This document shows positions 7,592 to 15,015 of a DNA stretch of 22,145 nt, piece by piece. The DNA lies in NCBI GenBank assembly GCA_947384055.1, contig CANDFO010000038.1, positions 1-22,145 of the forward strand, given 5' to 3'. A program made the position numbers and the translations under genes. How positions within the stretch are numbered: the first letter of the stretch is position 1; each line of letters opens with the position of its first letter. The notes beneath the pieces are model-generated. The model was not told where the DNA came from, searched no databases, and saw nothing but the letters and a program-made list of their open reading frames with translations. Source of the DNA: an uncultured Flavonifractor sp. (GTDB lineage Bacteria; Bacillota; Clostridia; Oscillospirales; Oscillospiraceae).

Positions 7592-8053
7592 CTAGCTGGC
7601 CTGGGAGGGGGTGTGCCTCCGGGCGGTGAGCACCCGCACCAGGGAGGCCACCACCAGAACGCCCACCGCCAGCGCTCCCGCCAGGCCCAGCGTGTGCATC
7701 AGCTCGTTGAGAAAACCATCGACATCGCCGTTCATGGCATACTGCATGGAGTAGTAGATCCCCCCGCCGGGCACCAGCGGGAAGAGGGCCACCACCAGAT
7801 AGCTGGTCACGGGGCATTTGCGCAGGCGGGACATCAGCTCCGCCCAGACGGAGATGGTCATGGCCGCCAGAAAGGACTGCACGATATCGCTGTGGACCAG
7901 CGGCGCGCTGAGCAGATAGCACAGCCACCCCAGCCCGCCTCCGCAGGCGCAGACAAAGATGCCCGCCCCGTGGATATTGAATACAAGGCTGAACCCCATG
8001 CAGGCGGTAAACGCGTAGACACAGGGCAAAATCAGTTCCCGCAAAACCTCCAT
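7592..8053 (-). CDS. Threonine/serine exporter, C-terminal half (ThrE_2 / DUF3815)
   Basis: The 153-residue integral membrane protein has about five hydrophobic helices and the ThrE second-half pattern (FSLVFNIHG, SDIVQSFLAAMTISVWAELM and FPLVPGGGIYYSM). In Corynebacterium ThrE, both halves form one protein exporting threonine and serine; in many Firmicutes they are separate neighbouring genes, as here. The ATG at 8051-8053 has GGGAGG upstream and lies 3 bp after the stop of the first-half gene, so translation is probably coupled. The tail is short and basic (RVLTARRHTPSQAS). Confidence 0.93.
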   Translation of the reverse strand: MEVLRELILPCVYAFTACMGFSLVFNIHGAGIFVCACGGGLGWLCYLLSAPLVHSDIVQSFLAAMTISVWAELMSRLRKCPVTSYLVVALFPLVPGGGIYYSMQYAMNGDVDGFLNELMHTLGLAGALAVGVLVVASLVRVLTARRHTPSQAS

Positions 8054-8056
8054 GGC

Positions 8057-8830
8057 CTAACCTCCCGCCAGCATCCGGAACAGCCCCAGGGACAGAGCCG
8101 TGCCCAGGGCGATGGCCGCACCGATGAGCAGGGCCTCGGCGGCCTTGCTGATGCCGGAGACCATGTCCCCGGCCATGATATCCCGCATGGCGTTGGTCAG
8201 GGCGATTCCGGGCACCAGGGCCATCAGCGCCCCGATGATAATCTGGTCCAGATGTTCCCCCAGGCCTACCGCCGTCAGCACCACGGCGGCCAGGGCGGAA
8301 GCGGCGGCCCCGGCAATGGTGCGGAAAAAGAGGTTGCCCCCCCAATGGGCGGTAAAGGCCATACACAGGCCCACCACCACGCCGCACAGCCCGCCGCAGA
8401 ACATGTCCGCCAGACTGCCGCCGAAAAACAGGGAAAACATGCCGCAGCCCAAAAAGTGCGCCGCCAGCTGGACCGGCAGGGACCAGGACCGTGCAGACCG
8501 CCCCGCCTCCTCCACCAGGGACATGGCCGTCTCGACGGGTGGGGTCTCTGCGCACAGGCGGCGGCACAGGCCGTTATACAGCTCCAGCCGCTCGATGTCG
8601 GTGCCGTGGGGCTTCATGCGGCGGATTTGGCTGAGGGCGTGGCCGGTGGCGGTAGTCAGGCTGACGATAATGCAGTTCGGAATGGCGAACACCTCACCGG
8701 TGGCGACGCCGTAGGCCTGGAGCAGCCGGTTCATGGACTCTTCCACCCGGTAGATCTCCGCGCCGCTGTCCATCAGCTGATAGCCCAGCTCCGCCGCCAG
8801 ACCCAGCAGCTTGTCATAGTCGGTTTCCAC
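8057..8830 (-). CDS. Threonine/serine exporter, N-terminal half (ThrE_1 / DUF1212)
   Basis: The product has a soluble N-terminal domain (about residues 1-115, with AELGYQLMDSGAEIYRVEES and PNCIIVSL) and five or so membrane helices that include the ThrE signature MALVPGIALTNAMRDIMAGD. It probably pairs with the adjacent second half to export small amino acids. The start is uncertain: I chose GTG at 8828-8830 because family members begin close to the ETDYDKLL helix and an AAGGCGG lies upstream (spacing about 10). An ATG at 8881 would add 17 residues but its GAGG lies too close. The upstream LURP-one-like gene ends at 8916. Confidence 0.9.
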   Translation of the reverse strand: METDYDKLLGLAAELGYQLMDSGAEIYRVEESMNRLLQAYGVATGEVFAIPNCIIVSLTTATGHALSQIRRMKPHGTDIERLELYNGLCRRLCAETPPVETAMSLVEEAGRSARSWSLPVQLAAHFLGCGMFSLFFGGSLADMFCGGLCGVVVGLCMAFTAHWGGNLFFRTIAGAAASALAAVVLTAVGLGEHLDQIIIGALMALVPGIALTNAMRDIMAGDMVSGISKAAEALLIGAAIALGTALSLGLFRMLAGG

Positions 8831-8915
8831 GGAGACAGCACCGCCTTCTTCACAGTCCCGGCCGGAGGTCCCGTTCAGCATACCTCTTTTTTCGCCGGAT
8901 TGCAACTGCTCTATT

Positions 8916-9386
8916 TTATCCATTTGAGCACTTGGCCGCGTCAATGGCCAGCACAATCATTAGGCACAGCAGGGCGTCCGCCTCCCGGCGTATGTCCAGC
9001 GTATAGGTATCCGTCCAGTGGAAGAGCTGCTTGGACGCCTGCATCACCACCCCGCCGGCGGGGTCCGTGACCTGGTATTCCCACTGCCAGAAATCCCCGT
9101 CTACCTGCCAGCCGTTGCAGTCCAGCTGAAAGCGGGGCTTAAACAGGCTCAGCTCCTTGCGGATACAGCCCAGATAGGAGCCCTGGGCGTAGAGGCTGAA
9201 CCGGGGGAGGAGGGTAAGCACCTCCTCCTTCACCGTGCCCAGATGGTCCCCGGCGGGACCGTAGATCTCCAGCCGGTGGCCCCAGGAGAGCTGCCCCTCC
9301 ACCGTGAACGCTGTGCGGCCCGCCCGGTCGTAGATATCATAGCTGTCAAACCAGGAGAACAGACGCTGTTTGAATAAAAGCTGCAT
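8916..9386 (-). CDS. LURP-one-related (LOR / YxjI-type) protein
   Basis: The 156-residue protein starts MQLLFKQRLFSWFDSYDIYD and continues with alternating beta-strands such as AFTVEGQLSWGHRLEIYGPA and LSLFKPRFQL, ending in a hydrophobic helix (ALLCLMIVLAIDAA). This is the pattern of the LURP-one-related/Tubby-like beta-barrel family (YxjI in Bacillus). Members are proposed membrane-associated phospholipid or scaffold proteins, with no known enzymatic activity. The ATG has AAGGAGCG upstream. The gene lies 41 bp after mnmE on the same strand and is probably in its transcript. Confidence 0.82.
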   Translation of the reverse strand: MQLLFKQRLFSWFDSYDIYDRAGRTAFTVEGQLSWGHRLEIYGPAGDHLGTVKEEVLTLLPRFSLYAQGSYLGCIRKELSLFKPRFQLDCNGWQVDGDFWQWEYQVTDPAGGVVMQASKQLFHWTDTYTLDIRREADALLCLMIVLAIDAAKCSNG

Positions 9387-9427
9387 AAGAGCGCTCCTTA
9401 CAACCCGAAAATGTTTGCCGCGGGGCG

Positions 9428-10816
9428 TTATTTCCCCACACAGAACCGCGCAAAGATACGGGCGGTCACGTCCTCCCGCAGGGAGGAACCAGTCAGCTCG
9501 CCCAGGGCGGACAGCGCCTCCTCCACATCGGTAAGCAGGGCGTCGGGCGTCACGCCCGCGGCCAGCGCCGCCGCCGCCCGCTCCACGCCGTCCAGCGCCC
9601 GCCGCGCCGCGTCGAAATGCCGGGCGTTGGTGAGCATCTCCCCCGCCTCCTCCAGCTCTCCGCCGGAAAACTGAGCGGCGATGGCGGCGGACAGCTCATC
9701 CAGCCCCTCTCCGGTGACGGAGGACACGGAAACCGCCGCCGCCGGCCCAGCGGCGCCGGGGACGAACCCGCGCACGGCATAATCGCCCCTCCCCAGGTCC
9801 CGTTTGGAGCTCACGCAGATCCATGGCTTGCCCGAGGCGCCCGCCAGGGTCAGCACCTCCGCGTCCTCTCCGGTGAGGTTATGACCCTCCACCACGGCCA
9901 GGACCAGCGCCGCTTCCTCCAGGGCCGCCCGGCTGCGCTCCACCCCCGCCCGCTCCACCGGGTCGTCGGTGTCCCGCAGGCCCGCCGTGTCGATCAGCCG
10001 GACCGTTACGCCGTTTAACGTACAGCGTGCCTCCACCGTGTCCCGGGTGGTGCCGGGAATGTCGGTGACAATGGCCCGGTCGTAGCCTGCCAGGGCGTTG
10101 AGCAGCGAGGATTTGCCCGCGTTGGGCTTCCCCACCAGGACGCAGGGGGCTCCTCTGGAGAGATACCGCCCCCGGCCGTAAGTATCCAGCAGGGCGGACA
10201 GCTCCATCTGAGCGCCCTCCAGGGCGGCGGCAATGCTCATCTCCTGAAAGGGGTCGATATCCTCGTCCGGATAGTCCAGCACCGCGTGGAAATGGGCCAG
10301 CACATCCACCAGGGCGTCATAGACGCCCATGACCCGGCGGCTCAGAGCGCCGGTGATCTGTCCGGCGGCCTGGTACACGGCGGCCGGCGTCTCGGCGTCG
10401 ATCAGGTCCGCCACCGCCTCCGCCTGGGTCAGGTCCAGCCGCCCGTGGAGGAAAGCCCGGCGGGTGAACTCCCCCGGCCCGGCCTGCCGCACTCCCCGGG
10501 CAGACAGGGCCTCCAGCCCCAGAGCCAGCACCGCGGGGGAGCCATGGCACTGGAGCTCCGCCGTATCCTCGCCGGTATAGCTGTGCAGAGCGCGGGCCAC
10601 GGTAGCCAGCACCTGGTCAATGGGCCGTCCGTCGGGCCCCAGCAGGACGCCGAATACCAGGGTACGGTCGGGATAGCTCTCCAAAGGCCGCCCGGAGGCG
10701 CTGCGGAACACCGCGTCCGCAGCGGCGATGGCCTCTGGCCCGCTGAGCCGCAGGATGCCGATGGCGGAGCGGCCTGTACCGGTGGCGATGGCGGCAATGG
10801 TATCGGACTCGGACAT
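9428..10816 (-). CDS. mnmE: tRNA uridine-34 modification GTPase MnmE
   Basis: The 462-residue protein is full length for MnmE. It has an N-terminal formyl-THF-binding/dimer domain (DTIAAIATGTGRSAIGILRL), a helical domain and an inserted GTPase domain. G1 is GKPNAGKSS (229-237), the K-loop region is DIPGTTRDT, and G3 is DTAGLRD (276-282). The C-terminus is the diagnostic FCVGK, whose Cys is essential in E. coli. With MnmG it makes the cmnm5 group at U34 of certain tRNAs. The G4 motif is SKRD (337-340) rather than NKxD. The start has GAGGGG upstream. In many Firmicutes mnmE sits between jag and mnmG near the origin; here neither neighbour is present. Confidence 0.97.
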   Translation of the reverse strand: MSESDTIAAIATGTGRSAIGILRLSGPEAIAAADAVFRSASGRPLESYPDRTLVFGVLLGPDGRPIDQVLATVARALHSYTGEDTAELQCHGSPAVLALGLEALSARGVRQAGPGEFTRRAFLHGRLDLTQAEAVADLIDAETPAAVYQAAGQITGALSRRVMGVYDALVDVLAHFHAVLDYPDEDIDPFQEMSIAAALEGAQMELSALLDTYGRGRYLSRGAPCVLVGKPNAGKSSLLNALAGYDRAIVTDIPGTTRDTVEARCTLNGVTVRLIDTAGLRDTDDPVERAGVERSRAALEEAALVLAVVEGHNLTGEDAEVLTLAGASGKPWICVSSKRDLGRGDYAVRGFVPGAAGPAAAVSVSSVTGEGLDELSAAIAAQFSGGELEEAGEMLTNARHFDAARRALDGVERAAAALAAGVTPDALLTDVEEALSALGELTGSSLREDVTARIFARFCVGK

Positions 10817-10913
10817 GGTTTTCCCCTCTTTTTCCTGTAATGCTCCGGACCTCCGGGTCGGCGCCGGAAGAGAGCCGCCGCTTCGCCGGATCAGGTTTGG
10901 TGGATTTGCCGTG

Positions 10914-10942
10914 ATTTTTTCTCTTGACGGAAGTTATGTCAA
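10914..10942 (-). promoter_or_regulatory. Possible mnmE promoter
   Basis: A perfect -35 TTGACA (10937-10942, reverse strand) is followed after 17 bp by a poor -10 AAAAAT (10914-10919). TTGAC/GTCAA here also forms a short inverted repeat. A second TTGACA on the same strand at 11086-11091 has an equally weak -10. The true start could be either, and the DnaA-box cluster lies between them. Confidence 0.4.
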
Positions 10943-10964
10943 TCAATCCCTGCATATGGGCCAG

Positions 10965-11014
10965 TTTTCCACAGGGGAGGCCATGGTGGAAAACTCTGTG
11001 GATAATGTGGAAAA
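10965..11014. promoter_or_regulatory. Cluster of four DnaA-box-like sites upstream of mnmE
   Basis: Four 9-mers match the DnaA box TTATCCACA within 50 bp. They are TTTTCCACA (10965-10973, plus), TTTTCCACC (10985-10993, minus), the perfect TTATCCACA (10997-11005, minus) and TTTTCCACA (11006-11014, minus). The last two abut directly. The outer sites form the inverted repeat GTTTTCCACA/TGTGGAAAAC. An A/T-rich stretch (about 11060-11082) lies 45 bp to the right. The rest of the 10817-11107 gap holds no gene that I can support. Whether the cluster is a regulatory, titration or origin-related site cannot be told from sequence. Confidence 0.7.
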
Positions 11015-11107
11015 CCCCTTGTGAGACCGGCCTGCACTCTCAGGGAACCGCATCGGCAGAGATGAATATTTTAGTGAATATACCGTGTCAAAGGGACCGC
11101 GGGGCGC

Positions 11108-12355
11108 TCAGGGCCTCAGCGGTAGATTCCAGGGCAGGCGGTAGGGACTGTCCTCCCGGCGGCACAGGTTCTCATGGATTTCCCGCCGCATGTCGGCCCG
11201 GTACATGGGCAGGCCGCTCTGGAGGGTCCATTGGACGCACCCCTCCACATAGCTTCCGGCCATCTCCTCCCAGCTGTGGAAGGTCTCCTGAATGGTGCGG
11301 CATATGGCGCAGGAGCGCTCCACCATCTCCTCCCGGCTCAGCCAGCCGGCAATATACGCCATGCCCAGCAGCTGGGTGGAGCGGCACAGCTCCCAGGCCC
11401 GGTCCGCCTGGGTCCCGCAGTTCCGCAGGCCGGGGCCCCGGCTCATGTACTCCACCGTCTCCAGCAGCTCCTGGAGGTTTTTAATGTCCCAGGAGTCCTT
11501 GAGGGTCTGGATGGTAAATTTCCTGCTGTCATTGTCCTTGACTCTGCCCCCAAAATAGAGGGGGCTGCGGACTGTGCTGGGGTTGGTCAGCTTTCCCTTA
11601 TAGTCGAGCTGCCCAAAAAACAGGGCCCAATTTGCATAGGTGCCCAGAATCCATCGCTCCACGTCGTTCCGGGGCGTGGAGGCCTTCCGCTCCTTCCTGT
11701 CCCCCCGCAGGGACAGGGCCGCGGTGACGATGAGGCCCAGCACCAGCCCTGCGGCGCAGCCGGCCAGAAAGCTGTGGCGGCACAGCTCCGCCTTGTCGGG
11801 GAGCTCCACGCCGAAATCCCCCTGCATATCCAGATATCCCGCCCGGTAGGTGAACCAGTCCGCGGCGGCGGCCTCACGTTCCACGCCCTCCGGCCAGGGC
11901 CGCAGGGTTCCGATGGGGTACGTGACCAGCACATGGTCATAGCTTTGAAGAAGGGCCTCCATATCCTCGCTGAGAATAAATTCGCTTTTCTTCGCGTCAA
12001 GGTTGACCCGGGCCGCCAGAACGGTGCCGTCGGCCAGCGTGACCTTGTTGTAATAGATGTCTCCGATCATGCCGCCGGTACTGCGCTGCCAGTCCCCATG
12101 CTCTTCATTGACCAGAATAAAGCGCTCGCTGGCCTCTATTTCCGCCAGGGTGGAGACCTCCGGGGCGCTGTGGTCGGCAGGGCTGCCGACGCTCCCCGGG
12201 GCCAGGTCCAGCCGGTCCGCCTGGACCTGATAGCGCAGAGGACCTGCCACCCAGCCGCCCAGAACCCCGCCCAGCGCGATAAACGCCAGAAGCAGGACAG
12301 CTCCCAGCTTCTCCCGTCTGGTGGTATGGCCCAGCGTTATGCGTGTCACTGCCAT
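11108..12355 (-). CDS. Membrane-anchored DUF1266 protein
   Basis: This is a 415-residue protein. Helix 1 is at about residues 17-37, followed by an extracytoplasmic domain of about 155 residues (38-194) and helix 2 at about 195-216. A cytoplasmic C-terminal domain (about 230-405) shows the DUF1266 pattern: AWELCRSTQLLGMAYIAGWL, then SREEM, a helix with QETFHSWEEMAGSYVEG and a final W. DUF1266 occurs in E. coli YbeR/YbeU and many Firmicutes proteins and has no known function. The extracytoplasmic part has repeated short beta-strands (NKVTLADGTVLAARVNL) and no motif that I recognise. The ATG has GGGAGAG upstream and lies 21 bp after the FAD-dehydrogenase gene, so they are probably co-transcribed. 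Confidence 0.85.
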   Translation of the reverse strand: MAVTRITLGHTTRREKLGAVLLLAFIALGGVLGGWVAGPLRYQVQADRLDLAPGSVGSPADHSAPEVSTLAEIEASERFILVNEEHGDWQRSTGGMIGDIYYNKVTLADGTVLAARVNLDAKKSEFILSEDMEALLQSYDHVLVTYPIGTLRPWPEGVEREAAAADWFTYRAGYLDMQGDFGVELPDKAELCRHSFLAGCAAGLVLGLIVTAALSLRGDRKERKASTPRNDVERWILGTYANWALFFGQLDYKGKLTNPSTVRSPLYFGGRVKDNDSRKFTIQTLKDSWDIKNLQELLETVEYMSRGPGLRNCGTQADRAWELCRSTQLLGMAYIAGWLSREEMVERSCAICRTIQETFHSWEEMAGSYVEGCVQWTLQSGLPMYRADMRREIHENLCRREDSPYRLPWNLPLRP

Positions 12356-12376
12356 GGCGCATCTCTCCCAACGTCG

Positions 12377-13774
12377 TTATTTTCCCAGCCGCGCGGCGAT
12401 CGTCCGGGCGGCTTTGACTCCGGAGGCGCCCGCCTGGGCCAGGCCCCGGGTAACGCCGGCCCCGTCCCCCACGGCAAAAAAGCCGGGCAGGGCGGTCTCC
12501 AGCCCGCTGGACAGGGCCAGCCGGGAGGAATAGAATTTCACCTCCGCACCATAGAGGAGGGTATCGTAATTGGCGGTGCCGGGAGCCAGCTTGTCCAGCT
12601 GGTAGATCATCTCAATAATATCATCCAGCTGGCGCTTGGGCAGGGCCAGGGACAGGTCCCCGGGCACGGCGGCGGTAAGGGTGGGGCGCACAAAGGACTT
12701 GCTCATCCGGTGCTCGTTGGTCCGCCGTCCCCCCACCAGGTCCCCGAACCGCTGAACCAGCACGCCCCCAGCCAGCATATTGGACAGGGAGGCGATGTGC
12801 TTGCCATAGCGGTAGGGCTCGTTGAAGGGCGAGGTGAAGCGGTTGGACACCAGCAGGGCAAAATTGGTATTGCCGCTCTGGAGGGCGGGGTCGGAATAGG
12901 AGTGCCCGTTGACGGTATTGATGCCCTCCACGTTTTCCGCCACCACGTGGCCGTAGGGATTCATGCAAAAAGTGCGCACCTGGTCCCCGTACTGCTTGGT
13001 GCGGTAAACCAGCTTGGATTCATAGACCACGTTGGTGATATGTTCAAATACCACGGCGGGCAGCTCTACCCGTACGCCGATATCCACTTGATTGTTGATC
13101 AGCTCCAGCCCCAGCCCCTTGCACTGGTTGGCAAACCACTCGGCGCCGGAGCGCCCCGGCGCGGCGATAAGCCAGGTGCAGTCCACCTGGTCCCCATTGG
13201 CGCAGTTCAGACGGAATCCCTCGTCCCCCAGCCGCTCAATGGCGGTCACGGCGGCGCGGAAGCGGTACTCACCGTGCTGGCGGACCGTCTCATAGATGCT
13301 CTGGAGGATTTTCAGGTTGTTTTCAGTCCCCAGATGCTTGCACCGGGCCTGGAGCAGGTGCAGGTCATACTCCAGGGCCCGCTTCTCCAGGGCCCGGGCC
13401 GCCGGGGTGTCGGTGGAAAAGACCTGATCGGTAGCCCCGTGCTCCACATTGATGGCATCCACGTAGTCGATGAGGTCCATAACCTCCCCGGCGTCCATAA
13501 AATCGGTAAGCCAGCCGCCGAAGGCGGTAGTGAAGTTGTACTTCCCGTCAGAAAACGCCCCGGCCCCGCCGAAGCCGCACATGGTGTCGCACACCTTGCA
13601 GTGGACGCACTCCTTCACCTTTCCGGCCACAATGGGACAGCTGCGGGTGTAGATATCCGCCCCCTGGTCCAGGGTGACGACCTTCAGCTCCGGACAGCGG
13701 CGCATAAGCTCATAGCCCGCAAAGATGCCGGCCTCACCGCAGCCCAGTATGGCCACGTCATAGTGTGTGTTCAT
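12377..13774 (-). CDS. FAD-dependent dehydrogenase (COG2509 type)
   Basis: The 465-residue flavoprotein has the N-terminal dinucleotide-binding motif GCGEAG (11-16) and the C-terminal FAD contact VGDGAGVTRGLAQAG, as in COG2509 NAD(P)/FAD-dependent oxidoreductases. Near the N-terminus is a Cys group, C46 and then C56-x2-C59-x2-C62-x3-C66, followed by GFGGAGAFSDGKYN, which is typical of the family and may bind an iron-sulfur cluster. Substrate unknown. It is first in its transcript, behind a consensus promoter (13826-13854), and is followed by the DUF1266 gene. Confidence 0.9.
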   Translation of the reverse strand: MNTHYDVAILGCGEAGIFAGYELMRRCPELKVVTLDQGADIYTRSCPIVAGKVKECVHCKVCDTMCGFGGAGAFSDGKYNFTTAFGGWLTDFMDAGEVMDLIDYVDAINVEHGATDQVFSTDTPAARALEKRALEYDLHLLQARCKHLGTENNLKILQSIYETVRQHGEYRFRAAVTAIERLGDEGFRLNCANGDQVDCTWLIAAPGRSGAEWFANQCKGLGLELINNQVDIGVRVELPAVVFEHITNVVYESKLVYRTKQYGDQVRTFCMNPYGHVVAENVEGINTVNGHSYSDPALQSGNTNFALLVSNRFTSPFNEPYRYGKHIASLSNMLAGGVLVQRFGDLVGGRRTNEHRMSKSFVRPTLTAAVPGDLSLALPKRQLDDIIEMIYQLDKLAPGTANYDTLLYGAEVKFYSSRLALSSGLETALPGFFAVGDGAGVTRGLAQAGASGVKAARTIAARLGK

Positions 13775-13825
13775 GGAGACCTCTCATTTCTCGTCGTTAT
13801 TTGGAGCTCTGAAAGCCCGCTTATC

Positions 13826-13854
13826 ATTATAACAAAGGACGGGGCCCTTGGCAA
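13826..13854 (-). promoter_or_regulatory. Sigma-A promoter of the FAD dehydrogenase-DUF1266 pair
   Basis: On the reverse strand, -35 TTGCCA (13849-13854), 17-bp spacer and a perfect -10 TATAAT (13826-13831). The predicted start near 13819 gives a short 5' leader of about 45 nt. Confidence 0.82.
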
Positions 13855-13914
13855 CGCACTTTTTGGACCCCTGCCGCCGCAGAAAAACCCGGGAAGGCCG
13901 CACGCTGTCAGGAA

Positions 13915-13945
13915 GTGCGCAAAAAACGGTCGGAGCAGCCGCTCA
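13915..13945 (-). terminator. Possible terminator after the NUDIX gene
   Basis: On the transcript, the NUDIX stop codon is followed by GCGGCTGCTCCGACCG and then six T (13920-13925). The stem is short (CGG/CCG with little extension), so this is a weak candidate for the end of the thyA operon. Confidence 0.35.
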
Positions 13946-14521
13946 CTGGGCCGCCCTCTGTTTCAGCAGGGTTCGTGCCCGGTTCAGCAGCTTGGTATAG
14001 ACGCCGTCCATCTGCCACTCGTTGGTGAACTCCAGCAGACGGGCCGCGTCCAGCCAGGCCACCCGGGTATTTTCCCCTGCCCGGGGCCGAAGGGGGTCCG
14101 CTTCGTCGGCAAGGAGCAGATAGGACACGTTCAGATGCTGGTGGGCGCACACATATTTTCCCCGCTTCACATGCCCCCACACGGGCAGAATGTCCAGCGA
14201 GGCGATCTCTGCGGACAGCGGACGCACATGAACCGCCCCCGTCTCCTCCCGGGCCTCCCTGAGGGCCACAGACAGCAGGTCCCCCTCCCCGTCGGCGTGG
14301 CCCCCGGTCCAGGCCCACACCCGATAGATATTATGGTGAGCCATGAGCACCCTGGTGGCGTCGGCATTGACCACAAAGCCGGAGCTGGTCATATGGGCAA
14401 TCTCATTCTCCCGGGTGAGGATGCTGTCCGGGAAGCGGGCAATATACTCCAGAATCATCTTCCGGTCGGCCGCCTCCTGTCCGTCCCGGGGCTGGTAGGC
14501 GCGGATTTCGTCTACATACAT
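13943..14521 (-). CDS. NUDIX hydrolase
   Basis: The 192-residue protein has a NUDIX box at residues 74-96 that ends REAREETGA. The REUxEExGU part is intact, but the residue where the canonical box has Glu (GX5E) is Gly. The sub-family pattern GGHADGxxDLL is seen instead. The preceding WAWTGGHADG and the following HLNVSYLLLAD fit the fold. Likely substrates are nucleoside diphosphate derivatives, not determinable here. The ATG at 14519-14521 lies inside the 3' end of folA (10-nt overlap), with GGAGGATT upstream, so it is the third gene of a thyA-folA-NUDIX operon. That suggests a nucleotide-pool role (inference). Confidence 0.9.
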   Translation of the reverse strand: MYVDEIRAYQPRDGQEAADRKMILEYIARFPDSILTRENEIAHMTSSGFVVNADATRVLMAHHNIYRVWAWTGGHADGEGDLLSVALREAREETGAVHVRPLSAEIASLDILPVWGHVKRGKYVCAHQHLNVSYLLLADEADPLRPRAGENTRVAWLDAARLLEFTNEWQMDGVYTKLLNRARTLLKQRAAQ

Positions 14522-15000
14522 GGTCCAATCCTCCGATAGGTCACATAGCGGAAGCTGAGCGCATCATGGCGCAGCGTCGGTCCCTCCTCTATGGCCGCCC
14601 ACTGCCCGTCCTCCTCCAGGTTGGGAAACCAGGTGTCGGCGGGCCAGACGGCGTCCACTTTGGTCACATAGACCGCGGAGCACCGGGGCAGCAGCGCCCG
14701 GTAGATGCTTCCGCCCCCCACCACAAAGGCATCCTCCGGCGCGGCGGACAGGAGCGTCCTCAGGTCGTGAAAGACCTCCGCCCCCTCCGGTGCAAATTCC
14801 GGGTTTCGGGACAGCACCAGGTTCCGCCGCCCCTTCAGCGGCCGGCCGCCGGGGAAGGTCTCCAGAGTTTTCCGGCCCAGAATAACGGCGCGCCCCATAG
14901 TCAGCGCCTGGAAGCGCTTCAGGTCCGCCGGGATGTAGCACAGCTGGTTCCCATCCCGCCCAATGGCCCAGTTCCGGTCCACGGCTACGATTGCGTTCAT
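14512..15000 (-). CDS. folA: Dihydrofolate reductase
   Basis: The 162-residue product has the DHFR landmarks: N-terminal MNAIVAVDRNWAIGRDG, the active-site acidic residue Asp26 in YIPADLKRF, the NADPH-binding GRKTLETFPGGRPL and the later VVGGGSIYRALLP. It reduces the dihydrofolate produced by thymidylate synthase back to tetrahydrofolate, using NADPH. The ATG is preceded by GGGGGAGG and lies 15 bp after thyA; its last bases overlap the NUDIX gene. Confidence 0.96.
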   Translation of the reverse strand: MNAIVAVDRNWAIGRDGNQLCYIPADLKRFQALTMGRAVILGRKTLETFPGGRPLKGRRNLVLSRNPEFAPEGAEVFHDLRTLLSAAPEDAFVVGGGSIYRALLPRCSAVYVTKVDAVWPADTWFPNLEEDGQWAAIEEGPTLRHDALSFRYVTYRRIGPCM

Positions 15001-15015
15001 GCAGCGCCTCCCCCT

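Noticed and set aside
7548..8567. Upstream extension of the HAD phosphatase frame.
   Set aside because: The extension is an alternate-frame reading of the ThrE genes; the HAD domain starts exactly at MPRYDYVLFDADNT with a ribosome site.
10817..11107. Call of a functional oriC.
   Set aside because: The DnaA boxes are real, but dnaA, dnaN and rpmH are not in the window and no clear DNA-unwinding element with DnaA-trios could be shown; kept only as a finding.
11174..14539. A very long open frame on the plus strand (over 1100 codons), and similar long plus-strand frames over 2240-3241, 3802-5493 and 7613-9070.
   Set aside because: They are antisense shadows of well-recognised minus-strand genes in GC-rich DNA; their sequences are Gly/Pro/Gln/His-rich with no domain and no ribosome site.
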